Positions 1 to 5,174 of a stretch of DNA of 5,174 nt are shown here, piece by piece. The DNA is taken from NCBI GenBank assembly GCA_028818995.1, contig JAPPMR010000708.1, positions 1-5,174 of the forward strand, written 5' to 3'. The translations under genes and the position numbers were made by a program. Source of the DNA: Candidatus Poribacteria bacterium (GTDB lineage Bacteria > Poribacteria > WGA-4E > WGA-3G). Each line of letters begins with the position of its first letter. Position 1 is the stretch's first letter. The notes beneath the pieces were generated by a model that saw nothing but the letters and a program-made list of their open reading frames with translations, did no database searches and was not told the origin of the DNA.

Positions 1-1003
1 GGGCAGGGTCAAGAACATCGGGACGGTTTGTAGCTGCAATCACAATAACGCCTTCAGAAGCCTCAAAACCTTGCATGCCAACAAGTAGTTGATTTAAAGT
101 TTGCTCGCGTTCATCATGCCCGCCGCCGATGCCAGCACCGCGATGGCGACCAACAGCATCAAGCTCATCAATAAAAATGATACAAGGCGCGTTTTTCTTG
201 CCTGTTTCAAATAGATCGCGGACTCTGGATGCACCAACCCCGACAAACATTTCAACAAAATCGGATCCGCTTATGTCAAAAAATGGGACATCTGCTTCAC
301 CCGCAACGGCTTGAGCCAGCATTGTTTTACCAGTACCCGGGGGACCAACTAACAACACACCTGTAGGAATTGTCCCGCCAAGTCTCTCAAACTTCTTAGG
401 GGCTTTAAGAAATTCAATAATCTCTTCAAGTGCTTCTTTCGCCTCATCTACTCCCGCGACATCTTCAAAAGTAACCTTCTTATCACTTTCAGTATAGAGT
501 GTAGCACGACTTTTGCCAAAGGAGAGTGCTCGGTTTCCGCTTCCCTGCATTTGCCGCGATAGGAAAATCATCAAACCCAAAAATATCAATAACGGCACTA
601 CCGTCGTACCGAAAACAAGTAACCATTCGGGGAAATTAGAAGCAGGTTTATTCCTAAAGTCTATGTTTTCATAGTCTCGGAGTTCTTTTGTAAATCCATC
701 ATCGTGGACAGGGTCGCGGCTTACTCTAAACTTGCCTGCCCATTTTGGAGGCACCACCACTCCTTTCCTTTCTAACAGTGCTTGAATTTCTGGGACTTGA
801 TGCTCGTAAAACTTGCCTTCAAGGGATTCCGTATCAAGTATCAAGTACCCATCAAAGGTCGTTTTTGTTTTTAGGAAATCATTAAAATCGGAGATTGCCA
901 ATTCGCAAACTTGGTCGCTACGGTTGATAAGTTGGTAGATAGCCACAACAACAACCAACCCTAAAATAAACCACACGAACATGTTTTTTGTGTTCTTGTT
1001 CAC
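1..1003 (-). CDS. ftsH: ATP-dependent zinc metalloprotease FtsH, N-terminal part (cut by left edge)
   Basis: FtsH is a hexameric inner-membrane AAA+ protease that unfolds and degrades misfolded membrane proteins and some regulatory proteins. The minus frame is open from a GTG at 1003 to the edge (334 codons). Visible in order: a transmembrane helix at about residues 8-26, a periplasmic segment at 27-125, a second helix at 126-148, then the AAA domain. That domain has [14 protein letters not shown] (179-192), Walker A GPPGTGKT (220-227), pore motif FVGVG (253-257), Walker B IIFIDE (275-280), [15 protein letters not shown] (293-307) and the start of the second region of homology, [12 protein letters not shown]. 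The HExxH protease domain lies beyond the edge. GTG is preferred because a GAGG (1013-1016) sits 9 bases upstream; an in-frame ATG at residue 8 would cut into the membrane segment. Walker A falls somewhat later than in E. coli FtsH, so the periplasmic segment is a little longer. One oddity is LVGMQGF (307-313) where the family usually has LVEMDGF. Confidence 0.97.
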   Translation of the reverse strand, partial: MNKNTKNMFVWFILGLVVVVAIYQLINRSDQVCELAISDFNDFLKTKTTFDGYLILDTESLEGKFYEHQVPEIQALLERKGVVVPPKWAGKFRVSRDPVHDDGFTKELRDYENIDFRNKPASNFPEWLLVFGTTVVPLLIFLGLMIFLSRQMQGSGNRALSFGKSRATLYTESDKKVTFEDVAGVDEAKEALEEIIEFLKAPKKFERLGGTIPTGVLLVGPPGTGKTMLAQAVAGEADVPFFDISGSDFVEMFVGVGASRVRDLFETGKKNAPCIIFIDELDAVGRHRGAGIGGGHDEREQTLNQLLVGMQGFEASEGVIVIAATNRPDVLDPA

Positions 1004-1171
1004 AACCTATCGCCTCATTTTTTTATTGAGAATTATCACACTTGGAGCGATGCTATAGACTAATAGACACATTCAGGGTAGATACTCAAATTAGGCACGC
1101 TCAAGCAATTTTAGTAGTAATCTGCTTATTCTATGTTTGTTTTGGAAAAGATGTTTGAACTTAACGTATAA

Positions 1172-1200
1172 ATTATAACATACTTTTTACTTAATATCAA
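1172..1200 (-). promoter_or_regulatory. Sigma70-type promoter of ftsH
   Basis: Read on the minus strand, TTGATA (1200-1195) is followed after exactly 17 bases by a perfect TATAAT (1177-1172). This matches the housekeeping consensus at 11 of 12 positions. Transcription would start near 1165, giving ftsH a leader of about 160 bases. No heat-shock-type promoter was recognised, but alternative sigma factors of this lineage are unknown. Confidence 0.7.
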
Positions 1201-1221
1201 CTGAATTTCAAAAAATTCCTT

Positions 1222-1250
1222 TTCTCAGACCAGTAATAATAAGTTATAAT
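1222..1250 (+). promoter_or_regulatory. Possible distal promoter for the CBM9-like gene
   Basis: A perfect TATAAT (1245-1250) has a 4-of-6 -35 box, TTCTCA (1222-1227), at 17-base spacing. It would start a transcript near 1257, giving a leader of about 105 bases. The -35 is poor and the surroundings are AT-rich, so this is weaker than the promoter at 1299-1328. Confidence 0.35.
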
Positions 1251-1298
1251 TGATGCAAACTTTGTTAAGGAGCAAATTCTAAATTTGTGTTAAATTTG

Positions 1299-1328
1299 TT
1301 GACAAAAGTAAATTTACTATGATATACT
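1299..1328 (+). promoter_or_regulatory. Main sigma70-type promoter of the CBM9-like gene
   Basis: A perfect TTGACA (1299-1304) is followed after 18 bases by TATACT (1323-1328). Transcription would begin near 1335, about 27 bases before the GTG start. That leaves room for just the strong ribosome-binding site AAAGGAGG (1345-1352). The match to consensus suggests a well-expressed, housekeeping-sigma gene. Confidence 0.7.
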
Positions 1329-1361
1329 AATTGAAATCAAGTCTAAAGGAGGAATAATGGA

Positions 1362-2066
1362 GTGCAAAAACAGATTCTTTTAGTTGGTGTAATGTTTTTG
1401 ACAGTGATGTCTTATGCTTTAGGGCATCTTACCGACGAAAACCTTCAAAATTTCCAATATAACGCGGAACTGGTTCCTGTTGCCCCTATTGTTGACGGAT
1501 ACCTTGATGACCCTGTATGGGAAGACGCGCATCTTGGCAAACTTAATCAAGAAATTATTGCTGGGCATCAATGGACGGAAATCAATGATTTCTCCGGATC
1601 CTTCAAAGCGGTTTGGCGTAGTGGTTTCCTTTATATCGCTATTAAAATACAAGATGATCAGTTTGAAAAATATCAATCTAAACTTTTTAGAGAAGATAGA
1701 CTCATCCTCCATATTGACGAATTTCACTATCAACGTAAGGACGAACTCCATCGCTATGAAATTCCTATTGGAGTAGAGACAGGTATCCTGAAACCCCCTT
1801 TAGCATCAGTGGCTTGGGGAAATGACGGTCAAACGTGTGAACTAAGTTTTCGGCTTGGAGACATCGCAAGTAAAGATAGTGTTATCGGTTTTAGTATAGC
1901 CTATGATGATGTTGATAACGGTCAACTACAAAATACAATTGCTTGGGCACCAGAAGGCTATACGGAACAAGATGAGATGCTTCCCGATCTTGTTTTCACA
2001 GCTAAGATAAATCCCAATGCGCAACAAAAATTGATCCGATGGGGTCAAATCAAGAGACTCTATTAA
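1362..2066 (+). CDS. Secreted single-domain CBM9-like (carbohydrate-binding) protein
   Basis: A 234-residue exported protein. Residues 1-21 form a signal peptide: short polar start, hydrophobic core ILLVGVMFLTVM, and an ALG-H cleavage site after residue 21. Residues about 36-213 look like a family 9 carbohydrate-binding/DOMON-like beta-sandwich. The diagnostic features are VDGYLDDPVWEDA (44-56), the strand pair FKAVWRSGFLYIAIKIQDD (81-99), DRLILHID (112-119) and GFSIAYDDVD (176-185). In known proteins this fold binds sugars, often the ends of xylan or cellulose chains, or cytochrome-type ligands. No catalytic domain is attached, so it is probably a stand-alone periplasmic or surface binding protein; the ligand is unknown. 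The GTG start is chosen because AAAGGAGG lies 9 bases upstream; the ATG at 1357 is out of frame and reaches TAG after eight codons. A strong hairpin follows at 2075-2131. The fold call is fairly secure, the ligand is not. Confidence 0.75.
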   Translation: MQKQILLVGVMFLTVMSYALGHLTDENLQNFQYNAELVPVAPIVDGYLDDPVWEDAHLGKLNQEIIAGHQWTEINDFSGSFKAVWRSGFLYIAIKIQDDQFEKYQSKLFREDRLILHIDEFHYQRKDELHRYEIPIGVETGILKPPLASVAWGNDGQTCELSFRLGDIASKDSVIGFSIAYDDVDNGQLQNTIAWAPEGYTEQDEMLPDLVFTAKINPNAQQKLIRWGQIKRLY

Positions 2067-2074
2067 TAACATAT

Positions 2075-2131
2075 ATCAGGGCAAATTCCAATGTTTAGTG
2101 ATGTGCTAATGTTGGGATTTGCCCTGATTTT
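2075..2131 (+). terminator. Hairpin with T-run after the CBM9-like gene (probable intrinsic terminator)
   Basis: The arm ATCAGGGCAAATTCCAA (2075-2091) pairs with TTGGGATTTGCCCTGAT (2112-2128) over 17 positions with one G-T pair, around a 20-base loop. TTTT (2128-2131) follows. It begins nine bases after the CBM9-like stop codon, as expected for a rho-independent terminator, although the T-run is short. Its end lies only ten bases before the next start codon and abuts that gene's ribosome-binding site, so it could also act as an attenuator. Confidence 0.65.
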
Positions 2132-2140
2132 GAGGGACTT

Positions 2141-2323
2141 GTGTATTATATTGGAAAAACTTTAGAACTTATGGGTATAGTATGTTTAGGTGCTGCACTC
2201 TATTTAGGACTTTTCAACCCTTTTGGGTATAGTGAAGCCCAAGCCATGGGTGCTGAGATGGGTTTCTTGGTACTGGGTATTATCGTCTTTTTCGTTGGAA
2301 GACTTATTGAAAAACAACATTAG
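2141..2323 (+). CDS. Small two-helix membrane protein, unknown function
   Basis: A 60-residue hydrophobic protein with two predicted transmembrane helices (about 8-25 and 39-54). They are joined by a short, mildly acidic loop (SEAQAMGAEM), and the protein ends in a charged tail, GRLIEKQH. The pattern of an amphipathic start, two helices and a C-terminal FFVGRLIE resembles short membrane proteins of unknown function seen in several environmental phyla; I do not recognise a named family. The GTG at 2141 is preceded by GAGGG (2132-2136) at a 4-base spacing; an in-frame ATG at residue 11 (2171) is an alternative start that would shorten the first helix. No promoter was seen in the 74 bases between it and the CBM9-like gene, so it either depends on read-through past the hairpin or uses an unrecognised promoter. 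The hydrophobic pattern supports a real gene. Confidence 0.6.
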   Translation: MYYIGKTLELMGIVCLGAALYLGLFNPFGYSEAQAMGAEMGFLVLGIIVFFVGRLIEKQH

Positions 2324-2436
2324 AAATTATCGCTTATTCTCCTCAAACTTAGCAGACACTGAACAAATCTTGTCTGTTTGATATTCCATAACATAAAAAT
2401 CGTAACCATAATTTTCAAAAACATTTGTACTCCCGC

Positions 2437-3531
2437 TTACTCTACTTGTCGAGATGATGGATTAGTAAGTCGGTTAGCATTGGCATATCCGTAAACAGGA
2501 ATCCGAATCGGCGTAGAAGTTGCTGAGGTGGTAATGTGAATTTCTTCGCGTAACAGAGATGGCGATTTGGAAACATCCCAAGATACTTTGAACCATCTTT
2601 GGTAATGTGATGGATTTATTTTGGATTTTACCGTTTCAGATATATCAACAACTTTTAAATAATTGGGAGCCTGAATACCTAATATTTTAAATTCAGTTTT
2701 CGCAGAGAGTGTGAATTCCAAAGATGGTGTGGTTTTAGCATTTACTGCACCATTAGGAGAGACTTTCCGGTTTATAACTTTCACAGGTCCTACAATTCTT
2801 GCTACAATAGGTAATGTTAGAGTTCGCTCATTTGGAAAAGCTGCTGTAAGTAGAGCGGAAAAGGGTTTGCCAACATTATAGTGATGAGTTGTCCGATTAA
2901 CCTCGCTATCCTTTTTTGAAACCCGCAATTGAATCGTGATTATAAAACACTCTGAACTCGGATCGGGTGCCATCTCCCATGTTAACATCGGAGTTTCAGA
3001 CGGTAGGAGACGGATCTCTTGTTGATTGAGTGGCGCATTGACACACAGCTTAACCTGCTTCTCATAAAGTGTCTTAGGTAAAATTTCTCCGAAATCACAC
3101 ACCTCTGCACTTAACGTAGCAAACCGTTTTGCTGTTGCGGCAATTGTCAAATAGACTTGTGGTGTTTTAGAACTATCTGTAAAAAGAATCGCAGTTGCTG
3201 AAGTCGAACCATCAGGTAGCATTTGCGGATCAAGAAGCACCCTGAATATTCCTTCCGTATCTGGTGGAATCACCTTTGGTCCTTCAATCTCAGCGTAACT
3301 GCACCCCGTTTGGATTTTGCTAATATGAAGCGAACTTTTTCCTATGTTTCGTGCCGAGACTGTTTTTGTTACTTGTCCTTCCCATTCAGGAACTGTCCCA
3401 AAGTCAAGTCGTTCTTGAGAGAGAACTAACTCCCCCGGAAATTCTCTTTGATTATTGACTAATATGATTATTAACCCTGAAATTAGCAGCGCGGGGATGA
3501 TAATTGTTGTGAGAATTTTGCGTCTTGACAT
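2437..3531 (-). CDS. Membrane-anchored DUF1573 / Ig-like domain protein
   Basis: The start is taken at ATG 3531, giving 364 residues. SRRK precedes one hydrophobic helix (about 6-26) with no lipobox, so the protein is probably anchored in the inner membrane with the rest outside. Residues 34-134 match DUF1573, an ASH/Ig-like beta-sandwich: LDFGTVPEWEGQVTKTV, a RNIGKSSLHI strand, TGCSY (75-79), then IPPDTEGIFRVLLDP. A second related domain starts at about 137 (VCDFGEILPKTLYEKQV), and a third beta-rich region covers about 248-350. The function of DUF1573 is not established; it is a secreted adhesion- or scaffold-like fold. Many members carry a CxC-like pair at the position of TGCSY; only one cysteine is kept here. 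The open frame extends upstream to 3714, but a good promoter lies inside that extension, so the longer start is unlikely; ATG 3564 is a possible alternative. No clear ribosome-binding site precedes either start. It lies downstream of the MauE-like gene on the same strand, separated by an opposite-strand gene. Confidence 0.8.
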   Translation of the reverse strand: MSRRKILTTIIIPALLISGLIIILVNNQREFPGELVLSQERLDFGTVPEWEGQVTKTVSARNIGKSSLHISKIQTGCSYAEIEGPKVIPPDTEGIFRVLLDPQMLPDGSTSATAILFTDSSKTPQVYLTIAATAKRFATLSAEVCDFGEILPKTLYEKQVKLCVNAPLNQQEIRLLPSETPMLTWEMAPDPSSECFIITIQLRVSKKDSEVNRTTHHYNVGKPFSALLTAAFPNERTLTLPIVARIVGPVKVINRKVSPNGAVNAKTTPSLEFTLSAKTEFKILGIQAPNYLKVVDISETVKSKINPSHYQRWFKVSWDVSKSPSLLREEIHITTSATSTPIRIPVYGYANANRLTNPSSRQVE

Positions 3532-3602
3532 AGCCTTATCTATGGTGTTGTCCCAGTCTCCCATCGTTTCTGAACATAACAATGTAATCAGCATAGATTT
3601 GT

Positions 3603-3631
3603 AGTATACCTTACTACCTTGTCTCTGTCTA
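3603..3631 (-). promoter_or_regulatory. Sigma70-type promoter of the DUF1573 gene
   Basis: On the minus strand, TAGACA (3631-3626) is followed after 17 bases by TATACT (3608-3603), 10 of 12 matches to consensus. Transcription would start near 3596. This places the ATG codons at 3564 and 3531 within a short leader and excludes translation from the GTG at 3714. It also shows that the gene need not be transcribed from the MauE-like operon. Confidence 0.6.
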
Positions 3632-3716
3632 CTACAACCTTCCAAATACTTGACTCGTAAAATGTAAAACGATATATTATGGTAGACTATAGGATTATTT
3701 ATACACTTTAACACCA

Positions 3717-3745
3717 GCGAGGTTAGGAAACCTCGCCTACCGAGG
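3717..3745. repeat. Short palindromic element, probably a dispersed repeat
   Basis: GCGAGGTT (3717-3724) and AACCTCGC (3729-3736) form a perfect 8-base-pair stem with an AGGA loop. The right arm can alternatively pair, through CCTCG (3731-3735), with CGAGG (3741-3745), so two exclusive hairpins are possible. It is GC-rich inside an AT-rich divergent promoter region and has no T-run, so it does not look like a terminator. Compact palindromes of this kind are typical of REP-like or MITE-like elements dispersed in intergenic DNA; only one copy is visible here, so the dispersed nature is inference. Confidence 0.5.
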
Positions 3746-3746
3746 G

Positions 3747-3773
3747 GTGAAAATATCTATTTGTTCTTATAAT
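3747..3773 (+). promoter_or_regulatory. Probable promoter of the sulfotransferase-like gene
   Basis: A perfect TATAAT (3768-3773) lies 31 bases before the ATG at 3805. The -35 is weak: GTGAAA (3747-3752) matches 4 of 6 but at a short 15-base spacing. The palindromic element ends directly upstream, at 3745, so it could influence polymerase or regulator access. A start of transcription near 3780 fits the position of the ribosome-binding site. Confidence 0.4.
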
Positions 3774-3804
3774 TCACCATTATTTAAACAAGTTAGGAAT
3801 CTAT

Positions 3805-4533
3805 ATGCAAACGAAACGAATCTGTCTTTGGTCGGGACCACGGAACATTTCAACGGCATTAATGTATGCTTTCGGGCAACGAAGCGATACCGAAATTATT
3901 GATGAACCGTTGTATGCCCACTATCTTTACGTTACAGGTGCAGCGCATCCCAGTCGGAAGGAGGTTATGGCATCCATGCAAACTGATGGTGCTGCTGTCA
4001 TTCGTGAAGTTATTCTTGGACCCTGTACTAAGCCTGCCCTGTTTATGAAGCAGATGGCACACCATCTCGTTGATATTGACAGATCTTTTATGCGGGAAAC
4101 AGTAAATATATTGCTCATTCGTGATCCGAAGGAGATGCTTCTGTCTTTAGCGAAAGTCATTGGTATTCCGACGTTGAAGGATACCGGTTTAAAGATACAA
4201 TCGGAATTGTTGATGGAATTGCGAGAGATGGGACAATCGCCTCCCATTTTGGATGCGCGGGAATTATTGCTTGCTCCGAGAGATGTTTTGTCAAAATTAT
4301 GTGGACGGTTGAGGCTTCCATTTGAAGAATCAATGTTGTCGTGGTCTCGCGGTGGAAATCCAGCGGATGGTGTTTGGGCACCGCATTGGTATCAAAATGT
4401 GCATCAAAGTGTGGGTTTTGTACCTTATCAACCGAAGAAGGAACCTTTTCCTGAGACATTGAAAGGTGTTTTATCAGAGTGTTTGCCGTATTATGATATG
4501 CTATGTGCCGATGCGATTTGTGGCGATTCGTGA
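3805..4533 (+). CDS. Sulfotransferase-like P-loop protein
   Basis: A 242-residue cytoplasmic protein without signal peptide. It resembles the sulfotransferase-like P-loop family, whose canonical members transfer a sulfuryl group from PAPS to an alcohol or amine. WSGPRNISTALMYAF (9-23) sits where the 5'-phosphosulfate loop is expected, and LLIRDPKEMLLSL (103-115) matches the 3'-phosphate-binding segment with R106, D107, P108 and S114. Also visible are DEPLYAHYL (33-41), FMKQMAHH (80-87) and WAPHWYQNV (191-199) followed by GF, all typical of this subfamily. Its loop differs from the textbook PKSGTTW-type motif, and substrate and true sulfotransferase activity are unproven. Related sequences are often annotated as branched-chain aminotransferase-like because of fusions in plants, but no aminotransferase domain is present here. 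AGGA (3795-3798) lies 6 bases before the ATG. The gene ends 17 bases from the stop of the convergent MauE-like gene, with no terminator between them. Confidence 0.75.
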   Translation: MQTKRICLWSGPRNISTALMYAFGQRSDTEIIDEPLYAHYLYVTGAAHPSRKEVMASMQTDGAAVIREVILGPCTKPALFMKQMAHHLVDIDRSFMRETVNILLIRDPKEMLLSLAKVIGIPTLKDTGLKIQSELLMELREMGQSPPILDARELLLAPRDVLSKLCGRLRLPFEESMLSWSRGGNPADGVWAPHWYQNVHQSVGFVPYQPKKEPFPETLKGVLSECLPYYDMLCADAICGDS

Positions 4534-4550
4534 AGGCATCCATCAAAACG

Positions 4551-5039
4551 TTAATTTTCAGAGCGTTGCATCTGATGGATTAACGATTCCAAACCATATC
4601 CTTTTTGAGGGAAACAAACTACCCCAAAACTTGCTGCCGCCAATACAAAATCGGTGAAAACCAGCATCCAATTAGGTGTTGAGACCGTAAGCCCTAAGTT
4701 TTCTAATAAACTGAAAAGAAAATTGGCGCAGCCGCAATCCGTTACAGGTAGTTTTTGCAACAACACAATTGCCACTGCAGCCGCAAATATTAGAAAAAGG
4801 AGCGATGCAAGGATACCCGCACCTCTGGAAAAATAACCGATGCATAACGCTATACCCAATGTTATCTCTGCCGAGACTAATAGGTAACTAATTGGTTTTA
4901 CCAGTGCTGTCGGTAGCATCTGATAACTGACTACAGCGGTAACAAAAGCACTAAAATCAGCAAGTTTGGCAATACCCGCGAAAAAGAGGATTGTTCCAAG
5001 AATTATTCTTAGCACTGTCACCAACAGTAGTATTATCAT
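4551..5039 (-). CDS. MauE/DoxX-type redox-associated membrane protein
   Basis: A 162-residue inner-membrane protein with four predicted helices (about 3-22, 45-67, 73-95 and 124-143). The first helix and the loop after it (LRIILGTILFFAGIAKLADF, 10-29) are characteristic of the DoxX/MauE superfamily. A DCGC motif (101-104) just after helix 3 matches the conserved CGC of MauE-type members, which are thought to help form or transfer disulfides in the periplasm; MauE itself is needed for maturation of methylamine dehydrogenase. No methylamine dehydrogenase genes are present, so a general thiol-redox role is more likely. The usual CGCFG is CGCAN here. ATG 5039 overlaps the stop codon of the upstream rhodanese gene in an ATGA arrangement, so the two are almost surely translated in a coupled way; only a weak GGA precedes the start. 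Confidence 0.85.
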   Translation of the reverse strand: MIILLLVTVLRIILGTILFFAGIAKLADFSAFVTAVVSYQMLPTALVKPISYLLVSAEITLGIALCIGYFSRGAGILASLLFLIFAAAVAIVLLQKLPVTDCGCANFLFSLLENLGLTVSTPNWMLVFTDFVLAAASFGVVCFPQKGYGLESLIHQMQRSEN

Positions 5040-5174
5040 TTAGTTTCCAATGGGTATCCTAATACCTGCCAACCTCTTAGTCCACGTGGAAAAAACTTCA
5101 CATTCCGATAACCGTGCTCTAACAAGACATTCATTAACTGATATGCATTCGGACATTCAATACCTCCGCAATAA
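5036..5174 (-). CDS. Rhodanese-like domain protein, C-terminal 45 residues (cut by right edge)
   Basis: The open minus frame enters from the right edge and ends with TGA at 5038-5036. It starts with YCGGIECPNAYQL, the rhodanese active-site loop with its catalytic cysteine followed by a second cysteine five residues on. After it come a helix (LMNVLLEHGY), the strand NVKFF, and a GLRGW..LGYPLE ending typical of the domain's C-terminus. Rhodaneses move sulfane sulfur or act as thiol-redox partners. The second cysteine is common in members paired with DoxX/MauE-type membrane proteins and may form a disulfide. The N-terminal part, which would show any signal peptide or membrane anchor, is outside the window. 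Confidence 0.85.
   Translation of the reverse strand, partial: YCGGIECPNAYQLMNVLLEHGYRNVKFFPRGLRGWQVLGYPLETK

Larger units (their letters stand above)
1004..1361. other. Divergent intergenic region between ftsH and the CBM9-like gene
   Basis: This 358-base, very AT-rich stretch holds no convincing gene. It contains the leftward ftsH promoter (1172-1200) and the rightward promoters (1222-1250, weaker, and 1299-1328). AAATTTGT is repeated directly at 1281 and about 1293, just upstream of the rightward -35 box, with a third related AAATTT at about 1310. A short GAATT/AATTC inverted repeat lies at 1203-1218. These AT-rich repeats could bind a regulator, but in sequence this rich in A and T they may equally be chance. 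Confidence 0.6.

Noticed and set aside
129..314. Plus-strand open frame of 61 codons inside ftsH
   Set aside because: It is antisense to the Walker A/Walker B region of FtsH, with a composition expected from a shadow frame.
1267..1324. Leader-peptide-like frame (GTG at 1287, 11 codons) after AAGGAG at 1267-1272
   Set aside because: The spacing of 14 bases is too long, the main promoter starts downstream of it, and the codons show no attenuator-like run.
2350..2384. CAGACA/TGTCTG inverted repeat between the convergent small membrane protein and DUF1573 genes
   Set aside because: Only six base pairs with a 12-base loop and no T-run on either strand; too weak to call a terminator.
3532..3714. 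N-terminal extension of the DUF1573 frame up to a GTG at 3714 (61 extra residues)
   Set aside because: A good promoter (3603-3631) lies within it, the residues look like untranslated AT-rich DNA, and the membrane anchor starts naturally after ATG 3531.
4157..4546. Minus-strand open frame of 129 codons antisense to the sulfotransferase-like gene
   Set aside because: It is a shadow of the plus-strand coding frame; the sulfotransferase-like motifs are clear on the plus strand.
4540..4578. CCATCA/TGATGG pair with an inner AACG/CGTT pair at the convergent gene ends
   Set aside because: The stem is short and interrupted, lies partly in coding sequence and lacks a T-run; likely chance.
4466..4657. 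Plus-strand open frame of 63 codons overlapping the ends of the sulfotransferase-like and MauE-like genes
   Set aside because: It has no ribosome-binding site or recognisable protein features and spans two well-supported genes in other frames.

Overview
The window looks like a low-to-mid GC chromosomal segment from an uncultured Gram-negative-type bacterium. It holds six protein-coding genes, two of them cut by the window edges, with no rRNA, tRNA, CRISPR array or transposase. The gene content (FtsH, a secreted CBM9-like protein, a DUF1573 protein, a MauE/DoxX-type membrane protein with a rhodanese, a divergent sulfotransferase-like protein) and a GCGAGGTT/AACCTCGC palindrome recall Candidatus Poribacteria or a related marine or sponge-associated lineage. 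That assignment rests on memory of gene style, not on a search, and should be held loosely.

Layout from left to right. (1) Positions 1-1003, minus strand: the N-terminal 334 codons of the membrane protease FtsH, cut by the left edge. (2) Positions 1004-1361: an AT-rich divergent regulatory region with a near-consensus promoter reading left into ftsH and one, possibly two, reading right. (3) Positions 1362-2066, plus strand: a small secreted single-domain CBM9-like protein, followed by a strong hairpin with a short T-run. Ten bases later comes a 60-residue two-helix membrane protein (2141-2323). (4) Positions 2437-3531, minus strand: a membrane-anchored DUF1573/Ig-like protein. A good promoter at 3603-3631 shows that the long upstream reading-frame extension is not translated. 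(5) A short divergent region carries a palindromic repeat (3717-3745) and a TATAAT box. (6) Positions 3805-4533, plus strand: a sulfotransferase-like P-loop protein. (7) Positions 4551-5174, minus strand: a translationally coupled pair, the end of a rhodanese-domain protein and a four-helix MauE/DoxX-type protein carrying a DCGC motif.

How the genes may work together: the rhodanese and MauE-like genes overlap by four bases (ATGA) and are very likely one operon with a periplasmic or membrane thiol-redox or sulfur-transfer role. The DUF1573 gene lies downstream on the same strand, but the sulfotransferase-like gene is placed between on the opposite strand, and DUF1573 has its own promoter. FtsH and the CBM9-like gene share a divergent control region but have no obvious functional link. 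I see no clearly novel system. The most interesting points are the rhodanese/MauE/DUF1573 neighbourhood with its interrupting sulfotransferase-like gene, the palindromic repeat, and the hairpin next to the small membrane protein gene.
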